Source: Corylus avellana
Lineage: Eukaryota; Streptophyta; Magnoliopsida; Fagales; Betulaceae
Reading direction: 5' to 3'
DNA: 64,000 bases
Assembly (NCBI RefSeq): GCF_901000735.1
Contig: NC_081543.1
Coordinates: forward strand, 36,266,590-36,330,589
Below, piece by piece: positions 1 to 8,937 of the stretch. The notes under the pieces were generated by a model, which was not told where the DNA came from, made no database searches, and worked only from the letters and a program-made list of their open reading frames with translations. The position numbers and the translations under genes were made by a program. Numbering within the stretch: the stretch's first letter is position 1; each line of letters opens with the position of its first letter.

Positions 1-702
1 CGGCCCCTAGCAATACAATTTAGGATTTGAAAAAACTGATAATCATTAACTGCATATATATATATATACACATGAAATAATGGATAACCAATTGTTAGCG
101 GAAGAGATTATGCCCATTTTACTAACCGCTTAGGCAGTTGAACCGATAACTGCTAACCGTAACCGCTTTTCACCTCTAATGTCAATTAACTTTGAAGATT
201 TCCTTGAGGCTATTAAATGATCACTGCTAATTGGAATAAAAGCCATGAGCTTCATTCACTTGCAATGTATCTTACTGTGGGATCACCCGATTCCAACATA
301 TACTGTGTCATAACCTTTGTATTAAGTAGGGAATTATAGCTTTCAAATTCAAAGAAAATGACTCGAAGCTTTGGCACTTTCAATCACAAAAGTAAAAGAA
401 CGATAGTTTAACATGGAGGACTCTAGTGTTGAATGTATGGAATTTCTTGTTGATTACACGTCCCAATCGATACACCTTATGAAAAGAAAAACAAAGTCAA
501 TGGATGAATGCTTCAATAAATTAAAAGACTTGAAACTCCTAATTCTTTGCTCCTAATTCATCTAATTGACTTGAAAGCTCCACCATTAAATGCAGTTTCT
601 CCGTCTCATTTGGACCAAAAAGTTGAAGAAATCCAGAAACAATAGAAGAGGCAAAACAGGAAACCGAGAAAAAATGATTCTATTATCAAACCCTACATTA
701 TC
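1..702. other. Intergenic flank, duplicated copy of 5460-6100
   Basis: No gene is supported here. From about position 60 the sequence closely resembles 5470-6100: both hold the same 'ggataaccaattgttagcg' stretch followed by an 'actaaccgcttaggc' block, then the same run into the 3' end of a family A reading frame. It is therefore the downstream flank of the family A copy at 703-1740 and was duplicated with the gene. Confidence 0.7.
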
Positions 703-1740
703 TTAGATTGAAGCAGAATCTTCTCTTGGATTCTCTTCTCCACCACCTTCAACTTCATCTTCACCATCACCTTCACCACCTTCACCATCTTCACCATCTT
801 CACCTTCACCATCTTTACCTTCACCTTCACCTTCTTCACCATCTTCACCATGAACCTTATCCTTTATCATCTTCTCCTTCCCCTGAGAGACGCCATCTTT
901 AGCAGAGTTTTCCAATGGACGTTTATCTGGAAATCCCAAAGGCGGGGGGACAGAATCCAAGAAGTTGTTTGAAGCCAGTCTGTTGGCCTTCCAAATACTC
1001 GCGAAGTAAATGGCGCGCCTAAGCATTATGGGATTGGAATCTTCTTCTTCGGCATCATGAACAGGAACGGGAACACCCAAGCTGGCAAGAGCTTCGTGAA
1101 TGGCGCGAGTAATCATTTCTTTAATTGGGTCTGAGCCCATAGCATTGGCAGCACATGGTTTCAGGATGGGGCCTTTTCTTGCGATGGAGGTTTTCTGAGC
1201 AGATGGTGGTAGAGTGGCTACCTTTCTTTCATCTCCTCCATCTGTTGGTTCTTGAGAGGGTTCTTGGAGGTTTTTATCTTCTTCTTCTTCACCTTCATCT
1301 TCACCTTCACCATCTTCACCATGAACCTTATCCTTTATCTTCTTCTCCTTCCCCTGAGAGACGCCATCTTTAGCAGAGTTTTCCAATGGACGTTCAGCTG
1401 GAGTTCCCAAAGGCTGGCGGGGAGAATCAAGCTTCTTTGAAGCCTTCAGACTCATGGCCTTCAAATTAGCACTAACCGAGCGAGTAACAATACGATTAGC
1501 AACATATGGTTTCCGGACGGGGCCGTTTCTTGCGATGGAAGTTTTCTGAGCAGAAGGTGGTAGACTGGCTACCTTTCTTTCATCTCCTCCTCCTCTCGGT
1601 GGTTCTTGAGAGGGTTCTTGGAGGTTCTTATCTTCTTCTTCTTCTTCTAGCTGATCTTCTTGTTGTTGTTGTACTACTTCTTCTTCTTCTTCTTCAGCCG
1701 AGTTTTCTGGCAATGGAGATGCTTGCCTTTGGTTTGACAT
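703..1740 (-). CDS. Family A acidic repeat protein, copy 1 (345 aa, function unknown)
   Basis: I do not recognise a function. The single-exon frame starts MSNQRQASPLPENSAEEE and consists of two tandem copies of one module: an acidic stretch, then KNLQEPSQEP, a DERKVA(S/T)LPPSAQKTSIAR motif, a variable middle, and RPLENSAKDGVSQGKEK followed by KDKVHGEDGE. The second module ends in a long Gly/Glu/Asp tail and closes at ...NPREDSASI. Composition is highly charged, with no signal peptide or membrane segment, so a nuclear or disordered protein is plausible but inferred. The paralogue at 6101-6658 has a single module. The motif with KVA..PPSAQKTSIAR also resembles KVTTPVPSSAGKASTAR in family B, so the two families are probably related. 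The minus-strand TATA box about 95 bases upstream of the start is shared with copy 2, which supports this start and real transcription. It could still be a decaying copy. Confidence 0.55.
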   Translation of the reverse strand: MSNQRQASPLPENSAEEEEEEVVQQQQEDQLEEEEEDKNLQEPSQEPPRGGGDERKVASLPPSAQKTSIARNGPVRKPYVANRIVTRSVSANLKAMSLKASKKLDSPRQPLGTPAERPLENSAKDGVSQGKEKKIKDKVHGEDGEGEDEGEEEEDKNLQEPSQEPTDGGDERKVATLPPSAQKTSIARKGPILKPCAANAMGSDPIKEMITRAIHEALASLGVPVPVHDAEEEDSNPIMLRRAIYFASIWKANRLASNNFLDSVPPPLGFPDKRPLENSAKDGVSQGKEKMIKDKVHGEDGEEGEGEGKDGEGEDGEDGEGGEGDGEDEVEGGGEENPREDSASI

Positions 1741-1828
1741 TTTTTTTCACTTCGAGAGAAAAGGGTTATCAAGGAAACAGAGTTAATTTTTGCTAAAAGA
1801 AACGGTGCCAAACCAACTGGGCTGAATC

Positions 1829-1848
1829 AGGCTATATATATATATACA
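1829..1848 (-). promoter_or_regulatory. TATA box of family A copy 1
   Basis: A run of alternating TA (seen on the plus strand as 'ctatatatatatata') lies about 95 bases upstream of the ATG at 1740. The same element at the same distance precedes the second copy (6753-6765), and the bases between the two features are nearly identical. Conservation of box and spacing is the evidence; transcription start was not observed. Confidence 0.5.
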
Positions 1849-2469
1849 ACAAGTCAGAACCATATGGAGGGCGGATCAAGATCTTAATGGATCATTTTAT
1901 AGTAATTAAATCTTCTTCTATATTGAAAAAGAATTTTACATATTGCCGTCTTCTTGGAATGGAGATCTTTTACACCACAGAGAAGAAACAGAGAGAGAGA
2001 GAGAGAGAAGGGGGATCGGAGGGGGTGTTTTTATCGAAACGAAGGCAATGCTTGAGAGACTTCTGAACCCAATACGAACACAGAGTTTGCCTAAACATCA
2101 ATGACTGGAGTTTCAAATATTCAGATAACTACAACCAACTACTGATTGAAATTCAAATGATTACAACAGAAACAGAGAGTTCAACATTGAGTAGGAGTGT
2201 GAATGGCTAAGATCACGTCGATGAAGATAATCAGTACTGCTACGTATCTTCATGCAGCTGCCGAACTTTGTGGTTTCTAACACTCTTGTCTGATTTCTCT
2301 TGTTTGACCATAAATATAATACTCTTTAACATATTCAAAGACTATATATGTTTGTTCTTGGTAGCCTAGTAGGATTACTGGGATACAATCAAAATCCTTG
2401 TTGACCCCTAAGTAAAAAAAGTTATTAAATGGATCCTAAAATAAGGACACCAATAAAAAATAAGGTGAA

Positions 2470-2890
2470 GTCACGTATTCCCTCGAACTACCATATCCTC
2501 GTCAAACTTTTAATTCAAACAATATTTCTCAAACTATCAAAAAAAATTGACAATGTACCCCAAGACTAACAAAAAGACAATAATAACCCTAAATATTTGT
2601 CAATAAAACAAAAATAATCCTATAAATTAAAAACAAAAAACAAAAAAAATTAATTTTTTTTAACAAAAATGATTTTTTTTATTAAAAAAATTTCTACTCC
2701 CAAATTTTTTTAAAAAAATTTTAGATATATTTTTTTAAAAAAATATATATTTTTTAATTTTATTAAGGATATTGTTTTCATTATGGGGGACATTGACAAT
2801 TTTTTTGTAGTTTAGGAGGGACATTGTAGCAATTAAAAGTTTGGGGGGACATTTTCAAATGATAGTTTGAGGGGGGTATAAGGACTCTTC
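2470..2890. mobile_element. Foldback MITE (imperfect long inverted repeats)
   Basis: The left arm (…'aaactatcaaaaaaaattg' then 'acaatgtacccc'…) is an approximate reverse complement of the right arm ('ggggacattgacaatttt' … 'gatagtttgagggggg'). The centre is A/T homopolymer. The same arm words ('acattgtcaat', 'aaactatca') recur in the element at 60224-60778, so this is a repeated family. No transposase is encoded, so it is non-autonomous. Confidence 0.6.
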
Positions 2891-3157
2891 CCAAAAATAA
2901 AATATTAGAAAATAGCAAGTAAAACCTATTTTAACACTAACAAAACCAATTAATTTGTTCTTAAAATCAGGAAAGAAGTATATTTTTAAAAAAAAAGAAA
3001 GAAAATGAAGTAAAGAACACTAACCGTCCTCTAAAATGAGTAATGATATTCCTCACATCCACATGACATTCCAAATGAGCACTTTGAAAGATTGATAGAG
3101 AGAAAAAGTTGAAGAAGATTTTGTAGTTTGTACAAGAAGAAGAAAGAAAGAACATGC

Positions 3158-3245
3158 AGAACTTTTGAGCGCAGTAAAAGCTGCAGAACATTTGCATTGG
3201 AAGAAGAAGCTGAATCAAATCAATCACCATGTACATTTAGAAATA
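3158..3245 (-). repeat. Relic of a family B 3' flank
   Basis: This stretch ('gagcgcagtaaaagctgcag' … 'tcaatcaccatgtacat') is a diverged third copy of sequence found just downstream of the family B genes at about 4160-4270 and 7415-7525. Only the flank survives and no family B coding region adjoins it, so it marks a further duplication that lost its gene. Confidence 0.55.
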
Positions 3246-3682
3246 GAGCACAATGGCTAATTTTGTTAAAAATATTCTCAAATTCACTTTAAATCTTCGA
3301 ACTATCGCAGGTTTTGAAAAAACTCCTCTAAATTTTAAAAACTTTCAATTTAACGGTCACAAAGAAAGATAGAGAGGAAGGGGGAAGGGCTCAGGGGGGG
3401 TTTATATACAAACCTTATGTTTAGATTTGGATGGCAATGTTTGACCATTCCGTACAAAATTATAAGATTATGTCAAAAACAGTTCCATCGGGTTAGACAT
3501 GAGTAATAAATGAGTCAAATTTGTGTTAACCTGTATAAAATTATATATGTCAACTCCAATCTACCCTATTTAATAAATGAATCTTATTTAATTCAATCCA
3601 TATAATTATATGAGAAATGATTCATGTCAATATTTTTTCTATCTCATCATGCAAATTTGTGTGACACGTTTCATTTATAAAT

Positions 3683-3871
3683 GAGAAATGATTGGTGCCA
3701 ATATTTTTTCTATATATTCACAATCTTATCTTATAAATCAACTATTAGATTTGTAGATTTATGTGAACCCTACATAAGTTTGTAGTGAAACCCACAAATC
3801 TATTGAATAATATATTGAATTTGTTGTAGAAAAATATAATAGGGGCGAATTATTGGCACCAATCATTTCTC
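3683..3871. mobile_element. MITE with perfect 17-bp terminal inverted repeats
   Basis: The element begins 'gagaaatgattggtgcc' and ends with its exact reverse complement 'ggcaccaatcatttctc'. The arms stay partly complementary further inward ('caaatctatt' against 'aatagatttg'-like words). A partial copy of the same terminus lies just upstream at about 3612, and a diverged relative is at 54106-54253. It has no coding capacity. Confidence 0.7.
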
Positions 3872-4357
3872 GCAGTGTGGGTTGGGAGTATTGACGCGGC
3901 CTACGAACTAGCCTTACTTATTGAGGAGCGAAACAGGGGATCCAATACAAAACAGGGGATCCAATGCAAGAAGTGGCGCTCCGGAGATGCAAAGAACATG
4001 GAAGATCTTATAGATTTCTCCAGATAGTTTTTTGTGCCTCCCCTCATTGTTTATGATTCTGTGTATTTTATTTAAGGAAAAGAAAAAAATAAACTCTACT
4101 AAGATTTGGCTTAGATGTTATGCTGTAATGTCATTGAAATATCAAAAGAACGAAGAAAATTGAGCGCAGTGAAGCTGCAGAGCATTTTGCAATGGAAGAA
4201 GAAACTCCAGAACACGTGATTTTATATTCAAATCTCATCAATCAAGTCAGTCACCATGTACATGTAGAAGATCATTTAATTCTTGACTTGCAAAACATAT
4301 AACCCGGTGATGATGATGCAGCAGTAAAAGCTCTGCCACTTCCTCCATCAAATTGAT

Positions 4358-4933
4358 TTAACTCCAATTATCCCTCAATTTCAGGACCTTCCAATATTCT
4401 TGAGGAATATCGACTTGAAGCCAATCCGTAATGAAATAATGTAAAGGAATGTGATCATGAAATGGGTACATCCCATTTGTTGCGTAGTAGTCAATAATGG
4501 AATTCAAGAGTCCAATCTCAGTATCAACATCTGTCAAAACCCTCTGGATTCTTGGATTAATCAAAACCCTTTGGCTCTGTGTTAAAGATCCATTCGGTTC
4601 ATAATTTCTTCGATTCTCATCTTCACCACCACTACGTTCATCAACCTTATGATTTGCAGCGCCTTCGCCGCTTCTTCCATCAACTTTATTCTCAGGCGGA
4701 GGAAGATTAGAAGTGTGTGCTTCTTCGTCAGGCAACCTGGCACGGAAGAGACGAGCAGCTTCTCTACCAGAATCCTTCTCTTGCGAAGCAGCAGGCGGCC
4801 CCATCATCGCAGAGTTTCTTGCTGTAGAAGCTTCCCCTGCAGAAGATGGTAGAGGAGTTTCGTCATCGCCTTCGTCGTCACATATGCATATCCGCCGTCT
4901 TCTTCTTGGAGATCTTTTACTTTGTTCAGACAT
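4358..4933 (-). CDS. Family B protein, copy 1 (191 aa, truncated GeBP/DUF573-like)
   Basis: The frame starts MSEQSKRSPRRRRR, a basic patch, followed by an acidic DDEGDDE run, the PSSAGEASTARNS motif, a PPAASQEKDSG motif and a long polar linker. The C-terminal part (RVLTDVDTEIGLLNSIIDYY … HYFITDWLQVDIP) aligns with the first half of the domain in the B2 protein (7543-8811) that I read as GeBP/storekeeper-like (DUF573). About 49 codons covering the rest of that domain are missing here, removed in frame, and the C-terminal LKLRD(N)WS end is retained. If the domain binds DNA, this copy has probably lost that ability. The start is chosen because B2 carries the same Met in the same context; about 19 upstream codons are also homologous, but a stop interrupts them. 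Confidence 0.55.
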   Translation of the reverse strand: MSEQSKRSPRRRRRICICDDEGDDETPLPSSAGEASTARNSAMMGPPAASQEKDSGREAARLFRARLPDEEAHTSNLPPPENKVDGRSGEGAANHKVDERSGGEDENRRNYEPNGSLTQSQRVLINPRIQRVLTDVDTEIGLLNSIIDYYATNGMYPFHDHIPLHYFITDWLQVDIPQEYWKVLKLRDNWS

Positions 4934-6100
4934 TTTAAGAGGCAGACAGTCAAGAGAGGAACGTCGAGCTACTTGTGTCGAGGAACCATTCTACTTGTGT
5001 CGAACATCGAATTAGCTTCTTCTCTCTGTTTTCCTCGAAAAATAAAACGAAAGGCCAAGTCCCATCTTTATAGGCTCATGGGAACAAGGCTGGTCAGCAG
5101 AGTTAGGTGACTTTTGCTGACTGGCGTTCGAACGGCTTAGTGGAGCGTTCGAACAGTGACTGCGGACGGGGCTAGGTTAACTTGCCCGCGCTGTCAAGAA
5201 AAACCCTAGTAAGGACCCACCTTGATTAAAATATCATTTTCAAAGCTTCAGGGACCCACCGTTCGAAAGGTCTGCAAACGCAGCTTCGGCCTTATGACAC
5301 TGGCCTATCAATGTAACATGAGCGTTCGAATGGGCTGCGAACAGGACTGCAGTCGGATACTGACTTTCTTATTGTTCGAACAGTGCTGCGAACGGACATC
5401 ACTTACCTCAATTTTGGAACTGAATTAAGCCAACAAAAATACTAACAAAAACCATTAACCGCTAACCTCATATATATACACATGAAATAATGGATAACCA
5501 ATTGTTAGCGCAAGCGGTTATGCCAATTTTACTAACCGCTTAGGCGGTTGAACCGATAATTGCTATTTGTAACTGCCTTTTTACCTCTAATGTCAGTAAC
5601 ATTGGAGATTTCCTTGAGGCTATTGAATCATCACTACTAAACGGAATGAAAGCCATTAGCTTGATTCACTTGCAATGTATCTTACTTTGTACCATAACCT
5701 TCAAATTAAGTTGGGAATTATATATAGCTTCCAAATTCAATGAAAATGAATCGAAGCTTTAGCACTTTCAATCACACAAGTAAAAAAAGGACAGTTTAAC
5801 ATGGAGGACTCCAGTGTTGAATATATGGAATTTCTTGTTGATTACATGTCCCAATCGTTACACCTTATGAAAAGAAAACAAAATCAATGGATGAATGCTT
5901 CAATAAAAGAAAGGAGCACATTAATTTGCATCCTATTCTTTCCTCCTAATTCATCTAATTGACTTGAAATCTCCACCATTAAATGCAGTTTCTCCGTCTG
6001 ATTTGGACCAAAAAGTTGAAGAAATCCAGAAACAAAAGAAGAGGCAAAAAAGGAAACCAAGAAAAAAAAAACGATTCTATTATCAAACCTTACATCTATC
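4934..6100. other. Intergenic between B1 and A2
   Basis: Positions 4934-5100 are the upstream region of the B1 gene. Positions 5115-5400 hold a cluster of GTTCGAA-type palindromes in relatively GC-rich DNA, unlike the surroundings and probably a repeat fragment. From about 5460 the sequence is the duplicated flank described for 1-702. A stretch open on the minus strand (5884-6020) next to the A2 stop codes LFGPNQTEKLHLMVE and has a counterpart beside A1, but I cannot assign it to an exon. Confidence 0.5.
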
Positions 6101-6658
6101 TTAGATTGAAGCAGAAACGTCTCTTGGATTCTCTTCACCACCACCTTCACCTTCGCCTTCACCTTCACCTTCACCTTCACCTTCACCATCTTCACCATGA
6201 ACCTCATCCTTTATCTTCTCCTCCTTCCCCTGAGTCTGAGAGACGCCATCTTTAGCAGAGTTTTCGAATGGACGTTTATCTGGAGTTCCCAAAGGCAGGC
6301 GAAGAGAATCCAAGTTCAATGAAGCCTGCAGGCGCTCGAGCTCCAAATCAGTGAACGGTGTGAACTTCAATCCCAAAGGCCGGGGGGGAATATTACCCTC
6401 TTTGAAGCTGGCAAGAGTGGCGTAAATCATTTCTTTAATTGTGTCCGAGTCTATAGCATTAGCAGCAGATGGTTTCAGGATGGGGCCTTTTATTGCGATG
6501 GAAGTTTTCTGAGAACAATGTGGTAGAGTGGCTACCTTTCTTTCATCTCGTTCTCCTCCTCGTGTTGGTTCTTGAGAGGGTACTTCTTGGAGCTTCTTAT
6601 CTTCTTCTTCTTCTGCCGAGTTTTCTGGCAATGGAGATGCTTGCCTTTGGTTTGACAT
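6101..6658 (-). CDS. Family A acidic protein, copy 2 (185 aa)
   Basis: This is the single-module version of the protein at 703-1740. It starts MSNQRQASPLPENSAEEE, continues through DKKLQEVPSQEPTRGG, DERKVATLPHCSQKTSIA, a variable middle containing IKEMIYATLASF, then RPFENSAKDGVSQTQGKEEK, a short Gly/Glu repeat tail and ...NPRDVSASI. No known domain or targeting signal is visible and the function is unknown. The leader from the start codon to the TATA element is nearly identical to copy 1, so the start is well supported. The Glu/Gly tail is coded by a (CACCTT)-like microsatellite on the plus strand and is probably length-polymorphic. Confidence 0.55.
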   Translation of the reverse strand: MSNQRQASPLPENSAEEEEDKKLQEVPSQEPTRGGERDERKVATLPHCSQKTSIAIKGPILKPSAANAIDSDTIKEMIYATLASFKEGNIPPRPLGLKFTPFTDLELERLQASLNLDSLRLPLGTPDKRPFENSAKDGVSQTQGKEEKIKDEVHGEDGEGEGEGEGEGEGEGGGEENPRDVSASI

Positions 6659-6752
6659 TTTTTTTCACTTGGAGAGAAAAGGGTTATCAAGGAAACACAG
6701 TTAGTTCTTTTCTAAAAGAAACGGTGCCAAACCAACTGGGCTGAGCCAGGCT

Positions 6753-6765
6753 ATATATATAGACA
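6753..6765 (-). promoter_or_regulatory. TATA box of family A copy 2
   Basis: The stretch 'ctatatatatag' lies about 95 bases upstream of the ATG at 6658, the same place as in copy 1. The intervening leader is conserved between the two copies apart from a few substitutions. Confidence 0.5.
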
Positions 6766-7542
6766 ACAAGTCAGAACCATATGGATCAAGATCTTAAAAA
6801 TTCAGTTAAAAATTCAGTTAGAAGGCAATGCTTGACAGACTTCTCAACCCAATACGAACAGAGAGTTTCCCTAAACATCAGAAACAGAGAGATAGACATA
6901 TGTGAATTAAGTAGCAGCTGAAGTGGAAAGTCAATCCAATAGAAGCAGCCAATTAAGCAGGAGACTTGTCATTGAACAAGAATTCTACCTTCCAGCAAGA
7001 GGTACTATTTGAAAACGAAGTCTCTTTTGTTTTACAAGAGTCGTGCAGTAAATTGTGATTTGATTAAATTCTATCACTTGCATTAGTTTTCTTTTGTATT
7101 AATTAGTTTATCAAAGAGTGGATGTCTATTTAAAGTTCATGTAATCCAATTATCAATCACACTGAGAAACTTGCATTCTAACATATATCTTGAGTTGTGA
7201 GTGATTTGCTCACTGCTGCTGCTGCATCAATCCTCCCATGACGACCCTTAGCGGCCTGGCCTGTGGAGGGAGGAGTCGTTTGTCGCAGCAACAAAGAGAT
7301 GATTTGTTGCTCGACACTTTTAATTTCATATGCTCTCCAATTAAAAAAAAAAAAAAAAAAAAGTGCTCTTTTTTAAAAGTAATTTCATTGAAAATATCAA
7401 AAGAGCAAAGAAAATTGAGCGCAGTGAAGCTGCAGAGCATTTTGCAATGGAAGAAGAAGCTCCAGAACAAGTGATTTTATATTCAGATCTGATCAATCAA
7501 GTCAGTCACCATGTACATGTAGAAGACCCCAAAACAAATTGA
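6766..7542. other. Intergenic between A2 and B2
   Basis: No gene is supported. From about 7371 to 7540 the sequence matches 4131-4275 almost base for base, so it is the duplicated downstream flank of the family B gene. The remainder holds a poly-A tract at about 7343-7361 and no recognisable element. Confidence 0.5.
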
Positions 7543-8811
7543 TTAACTCCATTTATCCCTCAACTTCAGACCTTTCCAATATTCTTCATTACTTCCACCA
7601 CCCCATATCTTATGCGCCAAATTGAATGCTATCTGATCACTAGGAACTGCAAAATCCACAGTCGCACCCTTCCTTACCATATTGGTCAAGTATTTCTTCC
7701 TCAGCATTTTAACTAGAACAATTAATTTCTCTTCAGGAATATCGACTAGAAGCCAATCCGTGATGAAATAATGTAAAGGAATGTGATCATGAAATGGGTA
7801 CAACTCAGTTGTTGCGTAGTAGTCAATAATGGAATTCAAGAACCCAATCTCAGTATCAACATCTGTCAAAACCCTCTGGATAAAAGATTCATTTGGTTCA
7901 TTTCTTTGTTTAATCAAAACCCTTTGGCTCTGTGTTAAAGATCCATTCGGTTCATAATTTCTTGGATTCTCATCTTCACCACCACTACGTTCATCAACCT
8001 TATGGTTCTCAGTGCCTTCCCCGCTTCTTCCATCAACTTTATTCTCAGGCGGAGGAAGATTAGAAGTGTGTGCTTCTTCGTCAGGCAACCTGGCATGGAA
8101 GAGACGAGCAGCTTCTCTACCAGAATCCTTCTCTTGCGAAGCAGCAGGCGGCCCCAGCATCGTGGAGTTTCTTGCTGTAGAAGCTTCCCCTGCAGAAGAT
8201 GGTAGAGGAGTTTCATCGTCTTCTTCGTCGTCACATATGTATATCCGTCGCCTTCTTCTTGGAGATCTTTTACTTTGTTCAGACATTTTAATAGGCAGAC
8301 AGTCAAGAGAGGAACGTCGAGCTATTTGCGTCGAGGAACCATTCTCTTGCGATGTAGCATGTGGGTTCATTGCAGAGTTTCTTGTAGTACAAGCTTCCCT
8401 GGCCGATGACCATAGAGGAATTACCACCTCTCTTTTCAATTTATTGCTAAGTAATGGTACCCGAGGAGAGGAGGAGGAAGGCTGAGGGATTCGAACTAAA
8501 GATTTTTTCTTTAAGTGTGATATCCAGCCGATTGAGCTTTCATCTACGGCAGATTTCAAGGCAGCATGTGGTAGAGTTTCTTTTTCATTCTGTTCATTTC
8601 TTGGATTCTCATCTTCACCAACACTATGTTCATAAAGCTTATCCTCCATCTTTTTCTCATGTCCACTAACACAAAATTTCATCTTGGGGGAACGTTTAGC
8701 GGGCATTGCCGAAGAAATGTCTAATAATTTTTCATCATGCAACCTGTCAAGAGAGGGACGAGCTACTTGTGTCAAGGAACCAGTCTCTTGCAAAGCAGCA
8801 GGTGGGTTCAT
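7543..8811 (-). CDS. Family B protein, copy 2 (422 aa, GeBP/DUF573-like C-terminus)
   Basis: The frame carries two N-terminal modules followed by one C-terminal domain. Residues about 1-87 are a diverged module (PPAALQETGSLTQ, KMKFCVSGHEKKMEDK, ETLPHAALKS). Residues about 88-124 are read from an inserted SINE. Then comes a second module beginning at an internal MSEQSKRSPRRRRR, with PSSAGEASTARNS and PPAASQEKDSG. Residues 313-404 (RVLTDVDTEIGFLNSIIDYY … AFNLAHKIWGG) fit the GeBP/storekeeper family (DUF573) in the spacing of the D-E, the F-I-x-D-x-L-x-x-D block, the L-R-K-K-Y and the closing K-I-W-G. That family comprises plant DNA-binding regulators. The match is from memory of the family pattern. 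The true start may be the internal Met (about 8286), where copy B1 begins, with the upstream part being fused debris. Confidence 0.55.
   Translation of the reverse strand: MNPPAALQETGSLTQVARPSLDRLHDEKLLDISSAMPAKRSPKMKFCVSGHEKKMEDKLYEHSVGEDENPRNEQNEKETLPHAALKSAVDESSIGWISHLKKKSLVRIPQPSSSSPRVPLLSNKLKREVVIPLWSSAREACTTRNSAMNPHATSQENGSSTQIARRSSLDCLPIKMSEQSKRSPRRRRRIYICDDEEDDETPLPSSAGEASTARNSTMLGPPAASQEKDSGREAARLFHARLPDEEAHTSNLPPPENKVDGRSGEGTENHKVDERSGGEDENPRNYEPNGSLTQSQRVLIKQRNEPNESFIQRVLTDVDTEIGFLNSIIDYYATTELYPFHDHIPLHYFITDWLLVDIPEEKLIVLVKMLRKKYLTNMVRKGATVDFAVPSDQIAFNLAHKIWGGGSNEEYWKGLKLRDKWS
8443..8553 (-). mobile_element. tRNA-derived SINE inside the B2 reading frame
   Basis: Read on the minus strand, the sequence has a box A-like 'AGCTCAATCGGCTGG' and, about 35 bases on, a box B-like 'AGTTCGAATCCC', the internal RNA polymerase III promoter layout of tRNA-derived SINEs. 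It ends in a 'TACTTAGCAATAAA' tail. A TTGAAA word on both sides may be a target-site duplication. The insertion keeps the reading frame open and contributes the peptide around SSIGWISHLKKK. Copy B1 lacks it. Confidence 0.65.
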
Positions 8812-8819
8812 TGCGGAGT

Positions 8820-8937
8820 TTATTTCTTTTTTCTTGATAAGTAATTGGCCCCAAAATGAGGGAAAAACCCGGGCAATTCGAAACCTCCGCTTCTTGAGGC
8901 ATAATCCCTAGTTGAATAAGTTACCCTCGGGATTAAC
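8820..8937 (-). mobile_element. tRNA-derived SINE separating two family B modules
   Basis: The minus strand reads 'GAAGCGGAGGTTTCGAATTG', matching the box B region of the SINE at 20120-20235 ('GAAGCGGAGGTCACTAG', then 'TTTGAATCCC'), and ends with a 'ACTTATCAAGAAAAAAG' tail. It sits exactly between the 8908-9300 module and the 7543-8811 frame and supplies the stop codon of the former. Confidence 0.6.

Larger units (their letters stand above)
1849..4130. other. Intergenic, MITE-rich stretch
   Basis: No gene is supported. It holds a GA tract (1991-2008), two foldback elements listed separately (about 2470-2890 and 3683-3871), a relic of a family B 3' flank (about 3158-3245), and a sequence at about 3420-3600 that resembles part of 9481-9700. 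The short open frames here are AT-rich and have no recognisable content. Confidence 0.6.

Noticed and set aside
708..902. Plus-strand frames rich in Leu and His (also 1155-1373, 5983-6255)
   Set aside because: They are the antisense of the Gly/Glu/Asp tails of family A proteins.
8012..8485. Plus-strand frame of 157 codons, with a similar one at 4713-5015
   Set aside because: It mirrors the family B genes on the other strand; its apparent conservation follows from the duplication.
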